A stretch of 64,000 bases of DNA, taken from positions 372,001-436,000 of the forward strand of contig DYYG01000013.1 of assembly GCA_020741775.1 (NCBI GenBank), read 5' to 3'. Below, piece after piece: positions 56,412 to 64,000 of this stretch. The DNA is from Methylorubrum populi. Lineage in GTDB: Bacteria > Pseudomonadota > Alphaproteobacteria > Rhizobiales > Beijerinckiaceae. The position numbers and the translations under genes were made by a program. Positions within the stretch are counted from its first letter, which is position 1. Every line of letters begins with the position of its first letter. The notes beneath the pieces are model-generated. The model saw only the letters and a list, made by a program, of their open reading frames with translations. It ran no database searches and was not told the DNA's origin.

Positions 56412-57494
56412 ATGTCGCGCGCACCCCGAACCACGTCCGAGCCGCCCCGCCTCGGTTTCTGCTGCACCTTCATCCCGGATCCGGATCCGCAGCACAAAAC
56501 CCTCAAAGCCGCCAAGGATGCGGCCAAGCTGATGAATCTCGGGACGGTGACCATGGCGCATCTGGAGCGCCTCGGGCCCACCGCGCGCTTCGAGAAGCTC
56601 GAAGGGGTGGTGCGCCACAACCTCGCGGCCCTGGAGCGTCAGGTCGCCTGGGTCGCGGCCCGGCCGCCCCTGGAGCGGCTCCTGCGCATGGCGAGCTCGG
56701 TCCTGCCCGGCTATACCCATCCGGTGGCGCAGCCGCTCTACGCCGAACCCGCCCTGCGCGATCTGATCGCCGCCGGGCTCGCCCGCATCGGTGAGCAGGC
56801 ACGGGCGGGGGGCGTGCGGCTCAGCATGCATCCGGGGCCGTTCTGCATCATCGCCTCGCGCAACCCGAACGCGCAGACCAACGGCATCGCCGAGCTCGAA
56901 TACCACGCCGAGGTGATGGCGATGCTGGGCTACGGCTCCGGCTGGCACCCGCACGGCGCCCATGTGAACATCCATATCGGCGGGCGCGAACCCGGCATCG
57001 AGGGATTTCGCGAGAACCTGTCCCTGATCTCGGAGACGGCGCGCAACCTGCTCACCGTCGAGAACGACGAGTCGTTGTTCGGTCTCGACGCGGTGCTGCG
57101 CCTCGGTGACCGGGTTCCGGTGGTGCTCGATCTCCATCACCACTGGGTCGAGAGCCGGGGCGAGTATCTCGAGCCCGACGATCCCCGGATCCAGGCGGTG
57201 ATCGCCTCCTGGCGCGGGGTGCGGCCGGTGAGCCATATCAGCGTGTCGCGGGAAAGCCTGCTGCCCGACCACGATCCCGGCGCGCTGCCCGATTTCCCGG
57301 CCCTCTCGGGCCAGGGTCATTCCTGGCGCGACCTCGCCGCGCATTCCGAGCTGATGTGGAACGAGGCGGTCAACGCCCTGGTCGCCCGGCACCTCGTCTG
57401 GAGCGATTTCGAGATCGAGGCCAAGGGCAAGAACCAAGCGAGCGTGCCCCTGGCCGCACGGATCGGGCGCGAACGGGAAGCCGCCGCCGCCTGA
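56412..57494 (+). CDS. uvsE: UV damage endonuclease (UvsE/UvdE family)
   Basis: 360 residues, a TIM-barrel endonuclease that nicks 5' of UV photoproducts and starts alternative excision repair. Metal-site segments are RLGFCCTFI, RLSMHPGPFCIIAS, LEYHAEVMAMLGYG with VNIHIGG, TVENDESLFGL and PVVLDLHHHWVE, followed by HISVSR and GHSWRDLAAHSELM. The usual HPGQ is HPGP here. It lies 42 bases after pxpC on the same strand and may be co-transcribed. The enzyme suits a surface- or leaf-dwelling bacterium exposed to sunlight. Confidence 0.93.
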   Translation: MSRAPRTTSEPPRLGFCCTFIPDPDPQHKTLKAAKDAAKLMNLGTVTMAHLERLGPTARFEKLEGVVRHNLAALERQVAWVAARPPLERLLRMASSVLPGYTHPVAQPLYAEPALRDLIAAGLARIGEQARAGGVRLSMHPGPFCIIASRNPNAQTNGIAELEYHAEVMAMLGYGSGWHPHGAHVNIHIGGREPGIEGFRENLSLISETARNLLTVENDESLFGLDAVLRLGDRVPVVLDLHHHWVESRGEYLEPDDPRIQAVIASWRGVRPVSHISVSRESLLPDHDPGALPDFPALSGQGHSWRDLAAHSELMWNEAVNALVARHLVWSDFEIEAKGKNQASVPLAARIGREREAAAA

Positions 57495-57606
57495 CCTCGG
57501 CTGGGCGGATTTGACCCGGCGGACGGCGCCCGGCACCATGCTAGCTTCCTCATTCGTGCGCGGGGCACTTTTCGCCCGGCGCCCGCGGGAGCCGCGACCG
57601 AACACG

Positions 57607-60297
57607 ATGAGCGAGGCCGAACCGACGAAGCCGGCGGGTGAGGACCGGAAGAGCGAAACGCGCCGCCGCCTCGACCGGCTGGTGGCCCAGGCGCGGGCGG
57701 CGGGCCTGTGGGAGCGGGCCTGGCCGGTGCTGTGGCGGGGGCTCGGCATCGGGCTCGCCTTCCTGGCCGTGTCCTGGCTCGGCCTCTGGCTCGATCTCTC
57801 GCCGCTCTGGCGCAGGGTGGGGCTCGGGGTCTTCGCCGTCCTCCTCGTCCTCGCCTTGCTGCCGGCCCTGCGCCTGCGCACCCTGAGCCGCCGCGAGGCC
57901 CTGGCCCGGATCGACCGGGAGGCCGCCCGGGGCGGCGCGGTCTCGCACGATCCCGCCTCCTCCATCGAGGACACGCTCGCCGTCGGCCAGGCCGATCCGG
58001 CCACTCGTGCGCTGTGGGCTCTGCACCAGTCGCGGGCCGCCGCCGCCGTGGCGCGGCTGAAGGCCGGCCGGCCCCGGCCGCACATGCCCGGCCACGACCC
58101 CCTGGCCCTGCGCGCGGGCATCCTCGTCGCCACGCTCGCGGCCCTGTTCGTGGCCGGCCCCGAATGGCGCGGGCGCGTCGCCGCCGCCTTCGATTGGCGC
58201 GAGCCCCCCGCCGCCGCCCCGAGCTTCCGCGTCGATGGCTGGATCGATCCGCCGATCTATACCCGCGTGCCGCCGCTGATCGTGACCATGTCCGGCGCCG
58301 GGTCCGGCCCGGGCCGGGACGCGGTGCAGCACCTGCGCGCGCCGGTCAATTCCATCCTCATCGTCCGCATTGCCGGCCATGGCGAGGCGGAGCTGACGCC
58401 CAACGCCGCCCTGGTCCCGGTGACGAAGGAGGAGGCGCCGGCCTCCCGTGCCCGCTCCGCACCCGTCCCTCAGGGAAGCGATGCCCGCGCCACCCTGCGG
58501 GAGGAGCGCTTCCGGCTCGCGGGCGGCACGGCGGAACTCGGCATCGCCGCCTCGGGCGCGGAGCCGCAGCGCCTCGTCATCGAGACGATCCCCGATCTGC
58601 CGCCGGAGGTGCGCCGGGTCGGCGAGCTGGAGGTCAACGGGCGCGGCACCTTCAACCTGACCTACCGCGCCAAGGACGATTACGGCATCGCCTCCGCCGA
58701 GGGGCTGGTCGAGCCGGCCAAGCCCGGACGCTCCCTGGTGCCGGTGCCGAAGATCGGCCTTGCCCTGCCCACCGACGCCACCGGCGAGACCGACACCAAG
58801 ACGCTGGTCGACCTCACCGACAATCCCTGGTCCGGGGCGCGGGTGAAGCTGACGCTCGTGGTCCGCGACGAGGCCGGCCAGGAGGGCCGCACCGAGCCCG
58901 CCGAGATCGTGCTGCCGGCCCGGCCCTTCAGCCAGCCCCTGGCCCGGGCGCTGGCGGAGGAGCGCCGCCGCCTCGTCACCGCCCCCGACGAGGACCGCAC
59001 CCGCGTCCAGACCGCCCTCGACGCCCTGCGCATCGCGCCGGAGCGCTTCACGCCGCAACCCGCGATCTTCCTCGGGCTCACCACCGCTGCCAACCGCCTG
59101 CGCGCGGCGAGAACCGATGAGGAGCTGATCGCCGTCGCCGACCTGCTGTGGGAGATGGCGCTCAAGATCGAGGACGGCGACCTCTCCGATGCCGAGAAGG
59201 CCCTGCGCGCCGCCCAGGACCGGCTCAAGGAGGCGATCGAGCGCAACGCGCCGGATGAGGAGATCAAGCAGCTCACCCAGGATCTGAAACAGGCCCTGGA
59301 CAAGTTCATGAAGGAATTCGCCCAGCGCCAGAAGCCGCAGAACCACCAGCAGCAATCCGAGCGGCAGCAACAGCAGCAGCGCGGCCAGACCGTCACGCCC
59401 GACGATCTCGAGAAGATGATCAAGGACATGCAGGAGGCGATGCAGCGCGGCGATACCGCCGAGGCGCAGCGCCTGCTCGACCAGCTCCGCAACGTCCTGG
59501 AAAACCTCCAGAACGCCGAGAACGGACAGAAATCCGACGGCGGCATGGCCGAGATGAACCGCCAGCTCGACGAACTCGACAAGATGTCCCGCGAGCAGCA
59601 GGACCTGCGCGACGAGACCTTCAAGGAAGGCCAGCAGGGGCAGCGCCCCGGCCAGCGCCAGCGGCCGCAGAACGGTCAGCAGCAGGGCCAGCGCGGGCAG
59701 CAGCCCGGCCAGCAGGGTCAGCAGAGCCAGGGGCAGCAAGGGCAGGACCAGCAGGGCCAGCAGGGCCGGGGGCAGCAGGGTCAGGGGCAGCGGGGCCAGC
59801 AGGGCCAGAGCACCGGCCAGCGCCAGCAGGGGTTGCGCGAGCAGCTGCAGGATCTCAAGGAGCGGATGAAGCAGCAGGGCCTGCAGGGTGAGGAGGGCCT
59901 CGCCGATGCCGAGGGCGCCATGCGCGAGGCCGAGGAGGCCCTGGGGCAGGGCCGCAGCGGCGATGCCGTGGACGCGCAGGGCCGGGCCCTCGAAGGGCTG
60001 AAGCGCGGTGCCGAGGGCATGCAGAAGCAGATGCAGCAGATGGCCGAGGGCGAGGGCCAGCAGGAGGGTCAGTCCCCCGGCCAGCAGGGCCGCTCCGGCG
60101 CGGCCGACGACGACCCGCTCGGCCGTCCGACCCGTGGGCGCGATCTCTCGAACGGGAATGTGCGCGTGCCCAATGCCGACGAATCCGCCGTGCAGCGCGC
60201 CCGCCGGATCATGGAGGAGCTGCGGCGCAAGCTCGGCGACCCCTCGCGTCCGCAGGAGGAACTCGACTATTTCGAGCGTCTGCTTCGCCGGAACTGA
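57607..60297 (+). CDS. TIGR02302/DUF4175 large membrane protein with Gln/Gly-rich repeat region
   Basis: 896 residues. Two transmembrane helices at about 45-85 (LGIGLAFLAVSWLGLWLDL, LGVFAVLLVLALLPALRL) and a third at about 175-195 anchor the protein. A periplasmic part with beta-domain segments such as VDGWIDPPIYTRVPPLIV and NGRGTFNLTYRAKDDYGIASAEGLVEPAKPG follows. From about 570 the protein is helical and Gln-rich, with a Q/G/R-rich repeat tract at about 675-745 (QQGQ units), then a conserved C-terminus ending RRKLGDPSRPQEELDYFERLLRRN. The family is alphaproteobacterial and of unknown function. The ATG at 57607 is chosen over a TTG at 57511. Confidence 0.9.
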   Translation: MSEAEPTKPAGEDRKSETRRRLDRLVAQARAAGLWERAWPVLWRGLGIGLAFLAVSWLGLWLDLSPLWRRVGLGVFAVLLVLALLPALRLRTLSRREALARIDREAARGGAVSHDPASSIEDTLAVGQADPATRALWALHQSRAAAAVARLKAGRPRPHMPGHDPLALRAGILVATLAALFVAGPEWRGRVAAAFDWREPPAAAPSFRVDGWIDPPIYTRVPPLIVTMSGAGSGPGRDAVQHLRAPVNSILIVRIAGHGEAELTPNAALVPVTKEEAPASRARSAPVPQGSDARATLREERFRLAGGTAELGIAASGAEPQRLVIETIPDLPPEVRRVGELEVNGRGTFNLTYRAKDDYGIASAEGLVEPAKPGRSLVPVPKIGLALPTDATGETDTKTLVDLTDNPWSGARVKLTLVVRDEAGQEGRTEPAEIVLPARPFSQPLARALAEERRRLVTAPDEDRTRVQTALDALRIAPERFTPQPAIFLGLTTAANRLRAARTDEELIAVADLLWEMALKIEDGDLSDAEKALRAAQDRLKEAIERNAPDEEIKQLTQDLKQALDKFMKEFAQRQKPQNHQQQSERQQQQQRGQTVTPDDLEKMIKDMQEAMQRGDTAEAQRLLDQLRNVLENLQNAENGQKSDGGMAEMNRQLDELDKMSREQQDLRDETFKEGQQGQRPGQRQRPQNGQQQGQRGQQPGQQGQQSQGQQGQDQQGQQGRGQQGQGQRGQQGQSTGQRQQGLREQLQDLKERMKQQGLQGEEGLADAEGAMREAEEALGQGRSGDAVDAQGRALEGLKRGAEGMQKQMQQMAEGEGQQEGQSPGQQGRSGAADDDPLGRPTRGRDLSNGNVRVPNADESAVQRARRIMEELRRKLGDPSRPQEELDYFERLLRRN
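59630..59840 (+). repeat. CAGCAGGG(C/T)-type degenerate repeat encoding Gln/Gly
   Basis: Within the TIGR02302 gene, units related to CAGCAGGGCCAG occur about 15 times in irregular tandem, encoding QQGQ/QRGQ/QQGR. The tract is in frame throughout. Such arrays vary in length between strains by slippage. Confidence 0.8.
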
Positions 60298-60363
60298 CGC
60301 CGCCGAACATCCCCCAGCGGGCCGGGCTCACGGAAGCGCGGCCCCCGCCGAGATCACCGATCC

Positions 60364-60549
60364 ATGTCCGCCAACCATCTCGTCCTTGTCGCCTGCCTCG
60401 CCGTGGCCGGCGTCCTGCTCTTCGGCCTCGTCAACATGATGCGGAGCGGCAGCGCCAACCTCTCGCAGACGCTGATGCGGCTGCGGGTGCTGCTTCAGTT
60501 CATCGCGATCCTGGTCATCATGGGCGTGGTCTGGTGGCGCTCGGCCTGA
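60364..60549 (+). CDS. Twin transmembrane helix small protein (HIG1-like)
   Basis: 61 residues: MSANHLVLVACLAVAGVLLFGLVNMM, a short loop RSGSANLSQTLMRLRVL, then LLQFIAILVIMGVVWW. Two helices joined by a basic loop containing QTLMRLRVLLQ match the HIG_1_N family of alphaproteobacteria, related to mitochondrial respiratory-complex assembly factors. In many relatives this gene directly precedes the cobalamin adenosyltransferase-etfBA block; here that block is about 40 kb away and glgX follows convergently. Confidence 0.9.
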   Translation: MSANHLVLVACLAVAGVLLFGLVNMMRSGSANLSQTLMRLRVLLQFIAILVIMGVVWWRSA

Positions 60550-60591
60550 CCGCCCGTCCGTTGCTCGGCCGGTGCCGGCCGGAATGGACGA

Positions 60592-62685
60592 TCAGGTGAG
60601 GGCAGGGGGCGCCTTCAGCACCAGCACCGCCCGCTCGGGCAGGGCCACGGTGCCGCCGGCCGAGACCGCTGGCCGGGTGTCCTCCGGCACCGCGCCGACG
60701 GCGAGGGTCGTGTCGAAGACCGGGCGCCAGGGTCCGCCGAGGGCGGGCGGCAGCGCGAAGGGGCAGGGCTCCCGCGCGGCGTTGATGAGGATGAGGACGC
60801 GCTCCGAGCCCTCGATGTCGTTGCTCATCTGCATGCCGAAGGCCTGACGCTCACCATCGGCCCACGCAGCCTCATCCATCTCGGTGCCGTCGGGGGAAAG
60901 CCAGTGCACGTCCTTCAGGACGGTCTCGCCGACTTGGCTGCCGATCAGGAAGTGGCGCCGCCTCAGGGAGCGGCAGGCCCGGCGCAGGGCGACGAGATTC
61001 GCCACGAACTCGGTCAGGGTCGGATCGGGATCGTTCTCCCAATCCATCCAGCTCAAGGCGTTGTCCTGGCAGTACGCGTTGTTGTTGCCCCCTTGCGTGC
61101 GCGAGCGCTCGTCGCCCATCAGCAGCATCGGCACGCCCTGGGCGAAGAACACGCAGGCCAGCATGTTGCGCTTCTGGCGGGCGCGTAAGCTGAGGATGGC
61201 GGGATCCTCGGTCGGCCCCTCGACGCCGTAATTGGCCGAGAGGTTGTGGCCGTGGCCGTCGCGGTTTTCCTCCCCGTTGGCCGCGTTGTGCTTCTCCGCA
61301 TAGGCGACCACGTCGGCCAGGGTGAAGCCGTCATGGGAGGCGACGAAGTTGATGCTGGCGAGCGGGGAGCGCCCCGAGGGCAGGAAGATCTCGCGGGAGC
61401 CGGACAATCCCTGGGTCAGCTTGGCCAGGGTGCCGGCATCGCCCCGCCAGAAGCCGCGCAGATTGTCCCGGAACTGGTCGTTCCACTCGCTCCAGCCATA
61501 GGGATAGCCGCCGAGCCGGTAGCCGCCCATGCCGATATCCCAGGGCTCGGCGATGAGCTTGACCCGCGAGAGCACCGGATCCTGCTGCACCGCCTGGAAG
61601 AAGGCGGCCTGGGGGGAGAAATCGTGCGGGGCGCGGCCGAGGCTGGAGGCGAGATCGAAGCGGAAGCCCGCCACGCCGTAGACGGTCACCCAGTGGCGCA
61701 GGGAATCGAGCACCATCCGCATCACCCGAGGATGGGCGACATCGAGGGTGTTGCCGCAGCCGGTGCAGTCGATGGTGCGGCGGGGATTCTCCGGGTCGAG
61801 CTTGTAATAGCTCGCATTGTCGATGCCGCGGAACGACAGGGTCGGTCCGAGATGATCGCCCTCGGCGGTGTGGTTATAGACCACGTCGAGCAGGGTCTCG
61901 ATGCCGGCAGCCGCCAGTTCGCGGATGGCGAAGCGCAGGCCGCTGGCATCTCCGTCGCCGAGATAGCGCGGCTCCGGGGCGAAGTAGTTGTAGGGCTGGT
62001 AGCCCCAGAAATTGACGAGCCCCTTCTCCACCAGGAAACGGTCGTCGGCGAAGGCCTGGATCGGCAGCAATTCGAGGGCGGTGACGCCGAGCTTCAGCAG
62101 GTGCTCGATGATCGCCGGATGGGCGAGCCCGAGATAGGTGCCGCGCTCGGCATCCGAGAGAGCCGGATGCGTCATGGTTAGCGCCTTGACGTGGGCCTCG
62201 TAGATCACCGTCTCGTGCAGCGGCCGGGACGCCGGCAGGGCGATGGGATCGGGGGTCTCCGGCCGGGTCACCACGCAGCGGGGCAGGAAGGGGGCGCTGT
62301 CGCGCCGGTCGATCTGGTCCTCGCGGGCGGCGCCGCGGCGGTGGCTGTAGAGCGCGTCGTGCCAGCGGATACGCCCCGTGATCTCCCGGGCATAGGGGTC
62401 GAGGACGAGCTTCGCGGGGTTGAAGCGGTGCCCCGCCGCCGGCTCCCAGGGGCCGAACACGCGATAGCCGTAGAGCTGGCCCGGCAGCAGGCCGTGCAGA
62501 TAGCCGTGGAAGACGTCGTCGGTCCGGCAGGGCAGGCGGATGGTGCGGTGTTCATGGCGCGCACCGGGCTCGAACAGGCAGAGATCGACCCGAGTCGCGT
62601 GTTGCGAGAAGAGAGCGAAATTGACGCCGCGGCCGTCGAAATGTGCGCCGAGCGGCGTCGGCAGGCCCTCTTCGATGACGATCAT
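60592..62685 (-). CDS. glgX: Glycogen debranching enzyme GlgX
   Basis: 697 residues. GlgX hydrolyses alpha-1,6 branch points of glycogen limit dextrins. An N-terminal CBM48 domain (PLGAHFDGRGVNFALFSQHATRVDLCLFEPG) precedes the GH13 barrel. GH13 conserved regions are DVVYNHTAEGD, GFRFDLASSLGR (nucleophile Asp), LIAEPWDIG (acid/base Glu) and FVASHDGFTL (third carboxylate). It is isoamylase-type in sequence and probably in the same minus-strand unit as otsA, linking glycogen and trehalose metabolism. Two TCAATTGA palindromes precede it. Confidence 0.96.
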   Translation of the reverse strand: MIVIEEGLPTPLGAHFDGRGVNFALFSQHATRVDLCLFEPGARHEHRTIRLPCRTDDVFHGYLHGLLPGQLYGYRVFGPWEPAAGHRFNPAKLVLDPYAREITGRIRWHDALYSHRRGAAREDQIDRRDSAPFLPRCVVTRPETPDPIALPASRPLHETVIYEAHVKALTMTHPALSDAERGTYLGLAHPAIIEHLLKLGVTALELLPIQAFADDRFLVEKGLVNFWGYQPYNYFAPEPRYLGDGDASGLRFAIRELAAAGIETLLDVVYNHTAEGDHLGPTLSFRGIDNASYYKLDPENPRRTIDCTGCGNTLDVAHPRVMRMVLDSLRHWVTVYGVAGFRFDLASSLGRAPHDFSPQAAFFQAVQQDPVLSRVKLIAEPWDIGMGGYRLGGYPYGWSEWNDQFRDNLRGFWRGDAGTLAKLTQGLSGSREIFLPSGRSPLASINFVASHDGFTLADVVAYAEKHNAANGEENRDGHGHNLSANYGVEGPTEDPAILSLRARQKRNMLACVFFAQGVPMLLMGDERSRTQGGNNNAYCQDNALSWMDWENDPDPTLTEFVANLVALRRACRSLRRRHFLIGSQVGETVLKDVHWLSPDGTEMDEAAWADGERQAFGMQMSNDIEGSERVLILINAAREPCPFALPPALGGPWRPVFDTTLAVGAVPEDTRPAVSAGGTVALPERAVLVLKAPPALT

Positions 62686-62770
62686 TCCCGTCCTTCGTGG
62701 CGCGGCCCCATTCGACTCACGCGGCCGTCAAAGCGCGATATCCTCCCCGCCCCCAGGATGCGGAAGCAGG

Positions 62771-62814
62771 TTGGACCATGCCTCAATTGATGTTGGACCA
62801 TGCCTCAATTGATT
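62771..62814. repeat. 22-bp tandem repeat carrying two TCAATTGA palindromes
   Basis: Two adjoining 22-base copies starting TTGGACCATGCC (62771-62792 and 62793-62814) differ only at the last base. Each holds the perfect 8-bp palindrome TCAATTGA (62783-62790 and 62805-62812), placing them two helical turns apart. They lie 98-127 bases upstream of the glgX start and downstream of otsA, a candidate paired operator. Confidence 0.8.
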
Positions 62815-62851
62815 TTGAGAAACGTCAACCGCTTCGTCGCCCGAGCCAAAC

Positions 62852-64000
62852 CTACTCCGCCGCCGCCGCCGTGGTCGGCGGTTCGCGCTCGACGGTGCGG
62901 AAGCTCTCCAACTCCGTCATGTAGCAGCGGGCCCACCAATCGACGTCCTCGCGCAGCATCCGCTCGGCCATCGGCTTCCACCGCTCCAGGCGCTCGCCCC
63001 GGGGCATGTACAGGGCTTGGCGGATCGCCTCGGCGACCTCGAACCGGTCATAGGGGTTGACCAGCAGCGCCTCGGGCAATTGCCGCGCGGCGCCGGCAAA
63101 TTTCGACAGGACGAGGACCCCGGGATCCTCCTCGCTCTGGGCGACGACATATTCCTTGGCCACGAGGTTCATGCCGTCGCGCATCGGCGTGACGAGGCCG
63201 ACCCGGGCCGCCCGGTAGAGACCGGCCAGCACCGGGCGGGGATAGGCCTTGGTGACATACTGGATCGGCGTCCAGGCCGGCTCGCCGAGCATGCCGTTGA
63301 TGTCGCCGACCTTCTCGTTCACCTCGCGGGCGAGCTGCTCGTATTCCGGCACCTCGCTGCGGGATTTCGGGGTGATCTGGATGTAGACGACGTTGCCGCG
63401 CTGGTCCGGATTCGAGGCGAAGAAGCGGTCCACCGCCTCCATGCGCTCCGGCACGCCTTTCGAGTAGTCGAGCCGGTCGACGCCGATCAGCAGCTTGCGG
63501 GTGCGCAGACCCGCCATGGTCTCGCGCACCACCTTGTTGGAGCCGGCCTTGTCGGCGGCCTCCTTGAAGCTGGCGACATCGATGCCGATGGGGAAGCTGC
63601 GGATCCGGGTGCGGCGCCCGTCCACCATCATCGAGCCGCCGCCCAGCGGGATCGCACGCATGGTGTCGATGAAATTGCGCGAGAGGTTCTGGACGTCGGA
63701 ATCGGTCTGCAGGCCGATCAGGTCGTAATCGGCGAGGGCCCGCAGCAGGTCGCCGCTGGCGGGCAGGGTGTTGAACACATCCGCCGCCGGCCAGGGGATG
63801 TGGTGGAAATAGCCGATCGGGTTGGCGATGCCCTGGCCGCGCAGCTCGCTGGCCAGCGGCAGCAGATGGTAATCGTGGACCCAGATCAGGTCATCGGGCT
63901 CGACCAGCTTGGCCAGCGCCTGGGCGAAGGTCTGGTTGACGCGCTGATAGCCGGCATAATCGGAGCGGGAGAAGGTCCCCAGACCGATCCGGTAATGCAT
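62852..64000 (-). CDS. otsA: Trehalose-6-phosphate synthase, C-terminal part (cut by window end)
   Basis: 382 codons are visible; the frame continues beyond the window, and the ATG at 64000 lies in the middle of the family alignment ([21 protein letters not shown]), so about 90 N-terminal residues are missing. OtsA (GT20) joins UDP-glucose and glucose 6-phosphate. Intact segments are [72 protein letters not shown] and [25 protein letters not shown]. Trehalose made by OtsA is a general stress protectant. otsB is not in the window. Confidence 0.96.
   Translation of the reverse strand: MHYRIGLGTFSRSDYAGYQRVNQTFAQALAKLVEPDDLIWVHDYHLLPLASELRGQGIANPIGYFHHIPWPAADVFNTLPASGDLLRALADYDLIGLQTDSDVQNLSRNFIDTMRAIPLGGGSMMVDGRRTRIRSFPIGIDVASFKEAADKAGSNKVVRETMAGLRTRKLLIGVDRLDYSKGVPERMEAVDRFFASNPDQRGNVVYIQITPKSRSEVPEYEQLAREVNEKVGDINGMLGEPAWTPIQYVTKAYPRPVLAGLYRAARVGLVTPMRDGMNLVAKEYVVAQSEEDPGVLVLSKFAGAARQLPEALLVNPYDRFEVAEAIRQALYMPRGERLERWKPMAERMLREDVDWWARCYMTELESFRTVEREPPTTAAAAE

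Noticed and set aside
55029..58133. 1034-codon minus-strand frame spanning pxpC, uvsE and the TIGR02302 start
   Set aside because: It spans three conserved plus-strand genes and their gaps; its composition is typical of antisense noise.

Overview
This 64 kb window has GC-rich coding throughout (strong G/C third-position preference, frequent GTG and TTG starts) and an alphaproteobacterial core gene set: chpT, eipA (DUF1134), a Tim44-like protein, a TIGR02302/DUF4175 protein, a HIG1-type twin-TM protein, PduO-type cobalamin adenosyltransferase beside etfBA and a 3-hydroxybutyryl-CoA dehydrogenase, UvsE-type UV endonuclease, DapD/LysA lysine synthesis and otsA/glgX. The most likely source is a Hyphomicrobiales bacterium, probably Methylobacterium/Methylorubrum-like. 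That is inferred from gene content, not from a database match. The window is an ordinary chromosomal segment. I see no insertion sequence, phage, CRISPR array, rRNA or convincing tRNA.

Layout. 1-6.4 kb: leuS (cut by the window start), a YggS-type PLP protein, an L,D-transpeptidase, an OmpR-type regulator, a cyclic-nucleotide-binding-domain protein, dapD and an overlapping hydrolase-like gene whose nucleophile serine is missing. 6.5-14 kb: class A acid phosphatase, a membrane-anchored degenerate nuclease-domain protein, a lipid kinase, TerC, a secreted BLIP-like protein and FhuF. 14-21.5 kb: poxB, a lipocalin-like protein, a PagL-type lipid A deacylase, then cobalamin adenosyltransferase-etfB-etfA-hbd. 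21.5-28.3 kb (minus strand): a small membrane protein, a quinone oxidoreductase, upp, rho, and the Tim44-like/mltA/smr group. 28.8-33.4 kb: secB, an MFS permease, a DUF3429 protein, csaA and hisS. 33.4-41.3 kb: two small envelope proteins, an O-antigen-ligase-like protein translationally coupled to a hybrid histidine kinase, and the ycjX/ycjF pair. 41.4-47.6 kb (minus strand): a secreted protein with an internal duplication, an RBBP9-like hydrolase, lysA, an LptM-like lipoprotein, small envelope proteins, eipA and cysQ. 47.9-54.5 kb: chpT followed by a five-gene chemosensory operon (cheA with a C-terminal receiver, cheW, cheY, cheB, cheR) and no chemoreceptor. 54.6-64 kb: pxpB-pxpC without pxpA, uvsE, TIGR02302 protein and twin-TM protein, then glgX and the 3' part of otsA on the minus strand.

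Functional themes are envelope construction and surveillance (Ldt, MltA, PagL, O-antigen ligase, LptM, EipA, DUF4175), signal transduction (OmpR regulator, hybrid kinase, ChpT, Che operon), C4-acyl-CoA/ETF metabolism, and stress physiology. Regulatory sites read directly from sequence include two matches to the EcfG general-stress promoter consensus GGAAC-N16/17-CGTT (one exact, one with one mismatch) ahead of small envelope proteins, a perfect CtrA-type TTAA-N7-TTAA box upstream of eipA, and two TCAATTGA palindromes 22 bp apart upstream of glgX. The strongest leads are these regulatory sites, a 33-residue membrane microprotein, and two apparent pseudoenzymes. None by itself proves a new system.
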